In this document: positions 8,705-16,363 of the stretch, one piece after another
Layout of the letters: each line of letters starts with the position of its first letter
Position numbering within the stretch: the first letter of the stretch is position 1
Origin: Telluribacter roseus
GTDB lineage: Bacteria; Bacteroidota; Bacteroidia; Cytophagales; Spirosomataceae
Length of the DNA: 35,941 nucleotides
Direction: 5' to 3'
Assembly: GCF_017355915.2 (NCBI RefSeq)
Contig: NZ_JAFEUV020000026.1
Location: 1 to 35,941 of the forward strand
Made by a program: the position numbers and the translations under genes
The notes under the pieces: generated by a model
Told to the model about the DNA's origin: nothing
Database searches by the model: none
The model's input: only the letters and a program-made list of their open reading frames with translations

Positions 8705-9862
8705 TTATCGGCGCAACGATCTTATCAAATGGTCAAAATTGTTTCCATAAGCGTCCCACCCACCAATGCTTTTAACTTTTTGAGTTGCTGCCTCAGACAT
8801 CATACCTCTAAGCTCATGATCCTGTACCAGCATTTCTAACTTTTCCAGAATAGCCTGTGAAGATCTGATTGGTACTATAAAGCCTTCTTTTCTATCTGTT
8901 ATCAAGTCTGACGCGCCGGTATTTGTTGTTGCTATAATTGGGCAGCCACAGGCTAATGCTTCCCCTTGTACCATGGCTAGGCCTTCTTCCAGACTTGCCA
9001 ATAGAAATACATGGGCTGTACTGTAAATCCCGGGTAGTTCTGTATTGGAGACATTCCCTTTAAAAGTTATTCCGTCAAGGTCTTGTCCTTTCATTAGCTG
9101 TTTTACTTGATCTTCAACTGTGCCTATTACTAAGAATTCCTTTTTAGGATGATCAAGCTTTTGAAATGCTTCTAGCGCGTACATGAATCCTTTTCGGATA
9201 CTTACGCCTCCTACCCATAGTACTCGGAAAACATCTTTGGGGGGATCAGCTACTTTCCTAAACCTGTCCAGACGGGCGCCATAAGTGATCTTCACTAACT
9301 TTGCTTCGGGTACACCCATTCTGAGAAAGGACTGCTTAACAAATTCGGAGGGTACGGTTATTCTGTCCGCTAGTTCATATTCATTTTCTTCCTTTTCAAT
9401 GACCCGCGGATCAACCCCTTTGAACTGTAATCCCCATTTTGTATATTCTTCGTCCAGTATTCTGTCCTGAAATCTGATATGAGATGAACCTCGGTCACAT
9501 ATATAGATACCACCCTGTTGTCTTGTTTTTCTACCGGCATGCAACCCACTACCCGACAAGGAAATCAGTACGGTAGGAGTGGAAATGTTAGACGCAACAT
9601 ATTTATCCAAAGATTCTTTAGCTAACCATTCCCATTCTCTATTCAACCATTTAGACCTATTTAATCCGAATCTTCCCCTTTGCATATAAGGGGCCTGTAC
9701 CCAGGGGAAGGATCTGATCTTCTCTCTGGGGATACCCTGCTCATCCTTCAACTTGAATAGTGGATACCCTGTCCAGATATAGTCTAACAGGCCAAACTTT
9801 TCCATTTGGCGAGCCAGATGGAAATGGTGGAATCTGCCTAATGTGATCTGTGATACTTTCAA
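8705..9862 (-). CDS. GT4 family glycosyltransferase
   Basis: 385 residues. The donor domain begins near FRVLWVGGVSIRKGF (212-226) and includes the E-x7-E pair E293/E301 (EGLAMVQGE) followed by ALACGCPIIATTNTGASDLI, a typical GT4 nucleotide-sugar pocket. The N-terminal half carries ICDRGSSHIRFQ (121-132), a segment seen in group-1 transferases of Bacteroidota capsule loci. It starts 12 nt after the flippase gene, so the two are probably translated together. It would act at the cytoplasmic face of the inner membrane. Sugar specificity is unknown. Confidence 0.9.
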   Translation of the reverse strand: MKVSQITLGRFHHFHLARQMEKFGLLDYIWTGYPLFKLKDEQGIPREKIRSFPWVQAPYMQRGRFGLNRSKWLNREWEWLAKESLDKYVASNISTPTVLISLSGSGLHAGRKTRQQGGIYICDRGSSHIRFQDRILDEEYTKWGLQFKGVDPRVIEKEENEYELADRITVPSEFVKQSFLRMGVPEAKLVKITYGARLDRFRKVADPPKDVFRVLWVGGVSIRKGFMYALEAFQKLDHPKKEFLVIGTVEDQVKQLMKGQDLDGITFKGNVSNTELPGIYSTAHVFLLASLEEGLAMVQGEALACGCPIIATTNTGASDLITDRKEGFIVPIRSSQAILEKLEMLVQDHELRGMMSEAATQKVKSIGGWDAYGNNFDHLIRSLRR

Positions 9863-9874
9863 TTTGCATCAAGT

Positions 9875-11242
9875 TTATCTGGCACGTTCTATTGCAACCC
9901 TAGTTTTGGTTAGTGCCAGAATGTCACCGAATAATTTTCTTGGGATTGTTAAGATTCTCTCACCAATTAACCTGCAACTGACTGGTAATACATAAAGGGC
10001 CATGATAATATCCAGTCCTATACTACCTAATGCAGCACCTGATAAGCCGTACTTCTGAGAGAGGAAATAGGATGAAACAACCGATATCGCAGCACTGATA
10101 ACACCGGCAATAGCCATACCGTATGGCTTATTGACAGCGCGGAATACAACTCCGGACGTCCACCACATAGCATTAAATACGATACCAATCAGGAAGATAT
10201 TCCACATGGCATCCGGAGGATTTAGAAGATTCTTGGTCCAGGCATTGTATAGAGGCTGGCCAAACAGGTAAAGGAAAATGACTCCTCCTGTTGCGGTCAT
10301 TAAAGTAACTCCTATCGCAATTCTGAAAAGTTTTCTGGCCTTAGCCAGGTTGCCTGCGCCAATTTCGTACTGGAGCTCAGGGAAAATAGAGCTGTTAATC
10401 ATGCTATAGGCCTGGTTAGCTGAACGGGAAAGAGTCCTCACTGTATTGAATATGGTGACAGCCTGTGGCCCCAGCACGAGTCTTACAACGAAAGTTGTAC
10501 CCTGAAAATAAAGGGCTTGCCACACAGGGGACATCAGGTATCCCAAGCCTTTCTTGAAGATATCCTTTACCTGACTGTATGTTACTTCACCCTTATATTC
10601 TTTATGAAGATTAAGAATACTTCTGGCTTTCCAACTATAAATCACATAGAACATAGCTGAAACCACCAAAGTGTTTAGCGACAGTTCAATCACGTTTGCA
10701 CCAAATGATAGCAACAAGGCACTCATGGAGAGGTTGCAAAACGACTGAGCTGTCACTAAGTTGATACTTAGTGAAGCCTTTCTCGCAGCTCGGTAATATG
10801 CTTCGAATAGCTGCTGATAAAAGCTTAGCGTACGAGCCAGCATCATGAGTGATACTGCTATTATAGCATCTTTTTTATGTATAATTAGTTTATCAAAGAA
10901 CCCAAAGTGATTAAGCGCCACCAAAGCTATTGAACTTACAACCATACCAAAGACGATAAGGCCGGTTATGGTAAAGATGGCACTTTTACTTACATCGGCA
11001 GCACTTTGTTTCTGATCCGAGGCATACTTAAGTACAAACGTATTAGCAGCAGCAGAGCCAAAGCCAAAATCGGAAAAGGAAAGCATGGATGGTATAATGG
11101 TCAGGGTAATCCATTCTCCATAATAATCTGCTCCCCAAGCTGTAATATAGAATGGTATCAACAGCAGCTGATCCAATATCCGAACAGACTTTTGTGCTGC
11201 TGTTGCTATACCATTCTTCAATACGTTTATTCTAAGAGACAT
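9875..11242 (-). CDS. Wzx-type oligosaccharide flippase (MOP superfamily)
   Basis: 455 residues with about 12 hydrophobic segments spread evenly through the protein, the normal size and layout for polysaccharide transport (RfbX/Wzx) proteins. The N-terminus MSLRINVLKNGIATAAQKSVRILDQ has the amphipathic opening helix of this family. A charged segment follows the MLARTLSFYQQLFEAYYRAARKAS stretch, with several Arg/Lys that could contact the lipid-linked glycan. It would move undecaprenyl-pyrophosphate-linked repeat units across the inner membrane for the Wzy-like polymerase two genes downstream. It sits 97 nt from the pyruvyltransferase-like gene upstream. Confidence 0.88.
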   Translation of the reverse strand: MSLRINVLKNGIATAAQKSVRILDQLLLIPFYITAWGADYYGEWITLTIIPSMLSFSDFGFGSAAANTFVLKYASDQKQSAADVSKSAIFTITGLIVFGMVVSSIALVALNHFGFFDKLIIHKKDAIIAVSLMMLARTLSFYQQLFEAYYRAARKASLSINLVTAQSFCNLSMSALLLSFGANVIELSLNTLVVSAMFYVIYSWKARSILNLHKEYKGEVTYSQVKDIFKKGLGYLMSPVWQALYFQGTTFVVRLVLGPQAVTIFNTVRTLSRSANQAYSMINSSIFPELQYEIGAGNLAKARKLFRIAIGVTLMTATGGVIFLYLFGQPLYNAWTKNLLNPPDAMWNIFLIGIVFNAMWWTSGVVFRAVNKPYGMAIAGVISAAISVVSSYFLSQKYGLSGAALGSIGLDIIMALYVLPVSCRLIGERILTIPRKLFGDILALTKTRVAIERAR

Positions 11243-11339
11243 GTGTATAGCTGCTTAAAAAGCCTCTGATAATATTCTTGGACTTATGCTTTCTACCTAA
11301 TTACTATGGCTACTAAATAGTAGCTGTTAATTTTTAGTA

Positions 11340-12362
11340 CTATGCAATACAGTTGACCGATGCTTCTATTGCTTTCGATAAGTTTGCTACCTCTCTGTTG
11401 ATAATACCATTATCAATCGGATATATAATCCGGCTATTCCTATCAATTTTGTAACCAAGCCTATCGAAAATACCTGCTCTTGGACTATTGGTGAAAAGCA
11501 TGGCAGGTTTGCCAAAGGATAGAGCAACTGCGCAGGAATGTACCCGGTCAGAAATTGTGAAATCAGCTGACTTATACAAGGATAAGTAAGAAAGAGGATT
11601 GAAGCTCATAAAAGAGTTAGGGTGTGAAAACTTCACATGGTAGAAATGTGTCGATAGATCCTGATGTACCCTAACTATCTTATGAGACAACAAAGTATCT
11701 TGCTGAGGTCTCAAAAAGTTTAGGTGGCGTGAAATACTGTGGCTGAGGCCTAAAAAAGTTGCTTTTCTTTCTACCTTTATATTTTCTATCTCAACCTCGC
11801 CGCTCTGTAATTTGTAAACAGGCTCAAGTTCATTATAAAAACTGCTTATAAAGAATCTGCTATGGCCACTAAATCCCAGAACCGGGAGCATTTTATTTAC
11901 TAAAAATGCTGTACATATCCCGTTATAAACGTTTATTTGAAATTCTTTGAAATTAGTATAAGTTTCCTCATCCCTGGTGGCTAAGATCATCGGTGGATAT
12001 TTTTCCAAGAACTTACCGGTCGCAACTCTTTCCTCTTCTGTTATATGGGCCGATGATACACTAACAAGTAAATAATTGCCGCCTCTTTTCTTAATTTCTT
12101 TGATTTTTTCTGAATAGGTTGGGAGAATTGCTCTGAGCATAGGGCCAGAGAAAACGTGAATATCTGCTTGCTGATAGTCCATCAGTTTAAATCCGTTTTC
12201 TAATTGCCATTTAGGCCTGGGACGAAAGGCGCGCTGAAATGGCCCTTCGCCCATATAGATTTCCTCTTGAGGGAACAACTTTGTAAATAACGCATATAAA
12301 GTGCTCTGATAAAAACCGTCGCCTATGTTGTTCCACGTAGAATTTTCAACCAGTATTTTCAT
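11340..12362 (-). CDS. Polysaccharide pyruvyltransferase family protein
   Basis: 340 residues, CsaB/PS_pyruv_trans type. Family marks are the N-terminal NNIGDGFYQSTLYALF stretch (11-26, the IGDxxxxxxL glycine loop) and the C-terminal SDRVHSCAVALSFGKPAML stretch beginning at 271, whose Arg-x-His is characteristic of the fold. Members add pyruvate ketals from phosphoenolpyruvate to exopolysaccharide sugars, giving an acidic polymer; some relatives are glycosyltransferases or have unknown acceptors. Spacing to the GT2 gene upstream is 222 nt, so it may have its own promoter, although none could be recognised. Specific activity is inferred from family only. Confidence 0.82.
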   Translation of the reverse strand: MKILVENSTWNNIGDGFYQSTLYALFTKLFPQEEIYMGEGPFQRAFRPRPKWQLENGFKLMDYQQADIHVFSGPMLRAILPTYSEKIKEIKKRGGNYLLVSVSSAHITEEERVATGKFLEKYPPMILATRDEETYTNFKEFQINVYNGICTAFLVNKMLPVLGFSGHSRFFISSFYNELEPVYKLQSGEVEIENIKVERKATFLGLSHSISRHLNFLRPQQDTLLSHKIVRVHQDLSTHFYHVKFSHPNSFMSFNPLSYLSLYKSADFTISDRVHSCAVALSFGKPAMLFTNSPRAGIFDRLGYKIDRNSRIIYPIDNGIINREVANLSKAIEASVNCIA

Positions 12363-12584
12363 GTTTTTTTTAATCTTAATACAACTACAAGTTAAGCTTT
12401 ATGTATCGGTGTGACTATTAGAAGCAATTTGATACATCATAAATCTTTATTGGTCGATAGTCATGTTACAAATGACAGTATCGTATGATACACGTATGCA
12501 TTTAGTTGATAACTATTATTATTATCAATCATTGTATGGAGTGAACGTGTGTATTATTATTTGAATGATATTTGCAATTATAAT

Positions 12585-13565
12585 TCAGCCCAAACTTTTT
12601 ATAAGTTTTTGCGCTATGAATACTCTACCAAGCCTGGCTCCGGCCGTTAAAGTAAATAGTATCCACAAAATAGGTAGAGAGTGTAGGTAGCTGGCTTCCT
12701 TTGCTACTCGATTCAGTTCTGACATATAATTCATCTTTCCTTTTAGCAAATACCTAAAAGCCACATATCGCTGTAATCCATCATAGTTAATACTTGCATG
12801 TAGTTTAAGCAGAAGGTCTAAACTTGGATTTTTAAGTGTGAGGTTCTTATAAATCTGATTCATTATAAACATATTTTGCCTGAGTAGCTCTCCCTTCCTG
12901 TTTAAGTGAATGGATGCTACGCCAGGATGCCTCCTTACATGTGTAATCATCGTTTCTTCAACTCCCATTGCATATTTACTGGCAGCTCGGCTCCAGAATT
13001 CACAATCACCCGCGTATGGTAAGTCATTTCTAAACTTGCCTAAATTATTAACAATGTTTGTACGTAAACTTACATTTGATAGATTGCCAGGGATGTTGCC
13101 GAAGATAAAAAAGAGTAGCTCTGACTTATTAGGAGGCACTACCTTTGGGACTACCTTCATTTGGTAATTTCTTAACTTACATCTTTCAGGAGTACTATGA
13201 TTAAATCGGACGAATCCAATATCATATGGTGCCTTTTCAAAATATTGGATAATCGTTGTTATAGATGAGGGAGATATAAAGTAATCATCCTGGCAAAGGA
13301 TATGGGAGATAGGTGCTGACGCTCGTTCGAAAAGCCAGTTTAGATTGCCAAATATACCTCTATTCTGTTCCTGTTTATATATTTTAATTCTTGAATCGGT
13401 GAGTGAATCAAGATAGATTCTTGATTCGTCGGTTGAGCCATCATCACTAATAAGCATTTCCCATGCTTGGAAGCTTTGAGATAGCACTGATTCAACGCAT
13501 TCTCTAAGGAACGGCATCCCATTCCATACAGGTGTTATAATTGATATTTTTGGAATTAGGTTCAT
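12585..13565 (-). CDS. GT2 family glycosyltransferase
   Basis: 326 residues, GT-A fold. The start KISIITPVWNGMPFLRECVESVL is the usual GT2 opening. DDGSTD at 41-46 binds the nucleotide, and QDD at 92-94 (ILCQDDYF) is the metal-binding DxD equivalent. ETMITHVRRHPG-like sequence later in the protein is in the acceptor region. A weakly hydrophobic C-terminal stretch (LPILWILFTLTAGA) may anchor it at the membrane. It would transfer one sugar to the repeat unit. The gene lies 190 nt downstream of gmd, a gap in which no clear promoter was found. Confidence 0.9.
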   Translation of the reverse strand: MNLIPKISIITPVWNGMPFLRECVESVLSQSFQAWEMLISDDGSTDESRIYLDSLTDSRIKIYKQEQNRGIFGNLNWLFERASAPISHILCQDDYFISPSSITTIIQYFEKAPYDIGFVRFNHSTPERCKLRNYQMKVVPKVVPPNKSELLFFIFGNIPGNLSNVSLRTNIVNNLGKFRNDLPYAGDCEFWSRAASKYAMGVEETMITHVRRHPGVASIHLNRKGELLRQNMFIMNQIYKNLTLKNPSLDLLLKLHASINYDGLQRYVAFRYLLKGKMNYMSELNRVAKEASYLHSLPILWILFTLTAGARLGRVFIAQKLIKSLG

Positions 13566-13755
13566 GAGTGGCTGTGTATTGAATATTACGGGTCCTTAAC
13601 TCTTGCATATTTTTTTTCTCTTCCTGTGGTAGTTATTCTTTGGAACCAGTTTGCTGTAATAATCTATCACAAAATACCTATTGATGCATGTGCTATTTCT
13701 ATAACTTGCCTTCAGGCTACTCAAAAGAGGTTTCCAGGCTTGAAAAAGTCCCAAA

Positions 13756-14901
13756 TCACTCAAAGTAATTTAGTACTTCAAAACCTTTGTTGAGCAGCAG
13801 CCTATCCTTCTGGAACAGCCTTAGATCGGCTAGGGCCATATCTTCTATAAGCGTTTCCAGCGTGTGCTTGGGCTTCCATCCCAGCTTCGCCTGTGACTTA
13901 GTCAGGTCTCCAATAAGTAGTTCTACTTCGGTTGGGCGGTAATAGCGGGGATCAATACGCATTACTACAGTACCCGCCGCTAAGTGCTCACCATAGGGGA
14001 TACCCAACTCTTCTAGTCGGTCATTATCTACGGCTACGATGGTACCTACTTCATCTTCGGCATTCCCTGTAAATTCTACGGTTACACCCAGGTAGGCGAA
14101 AGTCTTGCGAATAAATTCACGTACTCGGGTAGTCACTCCAGTCGCAATGACAAAGTCCTCTGGTCTTTCCTGTTGCAGGATCAGGTACATGGCTTCTACG
14201 TAGTCTTTGGCATGACCCCAGTCCCGCTGGGCATCAATATTGCCCATATAGAGGCAATCCTGTAAGCCTAATGCAATCTTGGCAGCAGCCCTGGTAATCT
14301 TGCGGGTTACGAATGTCTCTCCGCGCAGGGGCGATTCGTGGTTGAACAGGATGCCGTTGCAGGCGTACATTTCGTAGGCTTCGCGGTAGTTGACCGTAAT
14401 CCAGTAGGCGTACAGCTTGGCTATGGCGTAGGGGGAGCGGGGATAAAAGGGGGTCGTTTCCGATTGGGGTACCGCCTGTACTAGTCCGTATAGTTCTGAC
14501 GTAGAAGCTTGGTAAATACGGGTCTTTGTGCTGAGGCCTAGCAGCCTAACGGCCTCTAATATACGTAGTGTGCCTATACCATCCGCATTGGCGGTATATT
14601 CTGGCTCATCAAAGCTCACCTTCACGTGGCTCATGGCGGCCAGGTTATAGATCTCATCGGGTTGTACCTCCTGAATGATGCGGGTGAGGTTCATCGAGTC
14701 GGTTAGGTCGCCGTAGTGGAGGATAAAGCGCGGATCCTGCACGTGGGGGTCCTGGTAGAGGTGGTCGATGCGATCCGTATTAAACAGAGAACTACGGCGT
14801 TTTATGCCGTGGACGGTGTAGCCTTTACTAAGGAGTAATTCACTCAGATAGGCTCCGTCCTGTCCGGTTATACCTGTAATGAGGGCTACTTTGCTTTTCA
14901 T
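13756..14901 (-). CDS. gmd: GDP-mannose 4,6-dehydratase
   Basis: 381 residues, extended short-chain dehydrogenase. It converts GDP-D-mannose to GDP-4-keto-6-deoxy-D-mannose with NADP(H), the precursor of GDP-fucose, GDP-rhamnose, GDP-perosamine and others. The nucleotide-binding [10 protein letters not shown] motif is at 10-19, [11 protein letters not shown] (35-45) is the family's NADP-phosphate loop, and the catalytic set is T134/E136 with Y158-x3-K162 (SPYAIAK). Length matches the family. It is first in the minus-strand polysaccharide run and is preceded by a 555-nt gap, so the operon promoter probably lies there. No GDP-fucose synthase, RMD or perosamine synthase gene is in the window, so the final sugar cannot be told. 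Confidence 0.96.
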   Translation of the reverse strand: MKSKVALITGITGQDGAYLSELLLSKGYTVHGIKRRSSLFNTDRIDHLYQDPHVQDPRFILHYGDLTDSMNLTRIIQEVQPDEIYNLAAMSHVKVSFDEPEYTANADGIGTLRILEAVRLLGLSTKTRIYQASTSELYGLVQAVPQSETTPFYPRSPYAIAKLYAYWITVNYREAYEMYACNGILFNHESPLRGETFVTRKITRAAAKIALGLQDCLYMGNIDAQRDWGHAKDYVEAMYLILQQERPEDFVIATGVTTRVREFIRKTFAYLGVTVEFTGNAEDEVGTIVAVDNDRLEELGIPYGEHLAAGTVVMRIDPRYYRPTEVELLIGDLTKSQAKLGWKPKHTLETLIEDMALADLRLFQKDRLLLNKGFEVLNYFE

Positions 14902-15456
14902 AAGTAATAAAATAGTGTGTATAGTGTGTGTATAGTTTATTGAAATTGCTGCTGGCCCTGCCTTTAAATCATTTCTGATCTACCAGCCAATGCGAGCTGT
15001 ATATTACACTATATTCATAGTAAGGCTAAATCTCACATTACTTAAATATATTGATTCATTCCTGTGCATGTAAAATGCGAGCTTCGTTATTGTACTTATA
15101 AAACAAATATAACTTTTAAAAATGTAGGCCTATTAAAAAGTTATCTAGTGGTCAAAGTATTGTGTATCTGATCAAAGAACTTTCTAAAATTTGCAATTAG
15201 GACTAATAATAAATGATTTAGACTGGAAGTCAATAGGTAGCCTTGCTTTCTGATATCACAATGCAGTACGTTAACCTTCGCATGTAACTCTTTGTTATAT
15301 AAGGTTTTTGTATAAATTTTTTAATATTTGTTATTTGATTAGTTCAGGATGTTCTACTTCTTATCATGTGTCTTTTATGTATCCTAAAACTTATTATTCA
15401 GCACCAGGATTATGCCTATTGTTTCTACTAATACTTGTTCGTCTACCCCAGAAATC
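14902..15456. other. 555-nt AT-rich intergenic region upstream of gmd
   Basis: No convincing coding frame is present. The gmd-proximal part contains a GT-repeat stretch (14921-14935). One match to the Bacteroidota -7 box lies at 15104-15111 on the minus strand. It probably carries the promoter and a leader of about 200 nt for the polysaccharide operon. A 61-codon plus-strand frame at 15308-15493 is cysteine- and hydrophobic-rich but matches nothing. Confidence 0.6.
15104..15111 (-). promoter_or_regulatory. Possible -7 promoter element for the gmd operon
   Basis: On the minus strand this reads TATATTTG, an exact match to the Bacteroidota -7 consensus TAnnTTTG. It lies about 200 nt upstream of the gmd start. 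No matching -33 TTTG was found at the usual distance, so this is a weak call from a short motif in AT-rich DNA. Confidence 0.3.
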
Positions 15457-15678
15457 TTACATGTCTGATTGTACCCAGACCATATTACTCTGAATTAAGT
15501 GATGCTGCTTGTGCAAGTACTCCCATTTTGAATCAAAGGAACTGAATTCAGACAAGCCAAAATGTGCTTTTACAACCCGCATCTTCTCAGAACGCTCCAT
15601 CAATGCATAGTCGACGCTAGCTGAGACAATTTCCACGGTAGCTTCTTTGGGAGGAATGATCCTTAGTGGTTCTGCCAT
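15457..15678 (-). CDS. Hypothetical protein, 73 residues
   Basis: Frame from ATG 15678 to stop at 15457, MAEPLRIIPPKEATVEI and onward, rich in charged residues (YALMERSEKMRVVKAHFG). It has no signal peptide or membrane segment. I do not recognise the family. It stands alone in a 1.46-kb gap between wzc and gmd, on the same strand as both. It could be a real small gene, the surviving start of a decayed gene, or chance. Confidence 0.35.
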   Translation of the reverse strand: MAEPLRIIPPKEATVEIVSASVDYALMERSEKMRVVKAHFGLSEFSSFDSKWEYLHKQHHLIQSNMVWVQSDM

Positions 15679-16363
15679 GTATGTAGAGAAGCAACATAAA
15701 TGGCAGGAACTTACTATTACAGTTCATATAGGAAGGAACTGCTTTAAGGAAGAACATGCTGCTGTATCATAATTACTCCCTAATTGGTGAAGTTTTGATT
15801 AGAAGCAGCATCAGTTTTTTTGTAGAAGGACATAACCTGACATCTGCTAATGTTCAATATAGTCGTCGCTCAGGTTTGTAAAACGGCCTCTTCATAGGCA
15901 GAAGTATCAGTTGGATATCATCAGTAATCGCAGTGAAGTAACCGAACGCAATACTGGCGGCTATATTGCTGTGCCCACCTCAATGATCTCTGTATAGTTG
16001 GCTAGTTCTGCTTTAATTAAGTCAGCCTAGGAAGAGCAAGTAGTTATCACGACTACCTATTATTAATGTATGAGCAGCTAATGATTTATTTCACTCGGCG
16101 GGGGGGAGTTGGAAAAGGCTCCTGGTACTGAACAGAGGGATATACTGCTTGGGTGTAAATTTGCGAGAGATGCGCTATAGGAGACTGCTTACTCCTCCAG
16201 AGTAGTAGATTAGTTAAGCTTTGCCATACTATCTTGAACCTTGTAATATCTAGATTGTAATAATATGCTTCGATGATAGGGGAATGTACATTTGTTTCCT
16301 ATTCCACTACTATGATGTTAATAGTAGTGGAATAGGAAACAAAATTTATCAGAATTTTAGCCA
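15679..16363. other. 685-nt region without a recognisable gene
   Basis: All six frames are broken by stops at short intervals. A minus-strand stretch near 15960-16030 reads NYTEIIEVGTAI before a stop, which might be a scrap of a decayed gene but matches no family I know. The only clear structure is the inverted repeat at 16291-16343. Confidence 0.5.
16291..16343. terminator. Perfect 23-bp inverted repeat downstream of wzc
   Basis: Arms 16291-16313 and 16321-16343 are exactly complementary, with a 7-nt loop. It lies 20 nt past the wzc stop, where a terminator is expected. Neither strand has a clean run of T after the hairpin, so intrinsic termination is not certain; it could instead protect the 3' end of the mRNA. 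Confidence 0.6.

Noticed and set aside
15308-15493. 61-codon plus-strand frame in the gmd-wzc gap
   Set aside because: Short, overlaps the end of the other small frame, no family resemblance and no promoter seen.
16291-16343. Inverted repeat considered as ends of a tiny insertion element
   Set aside because: Only a 7-nt loop separates the arms and no target-site duplication is visible.
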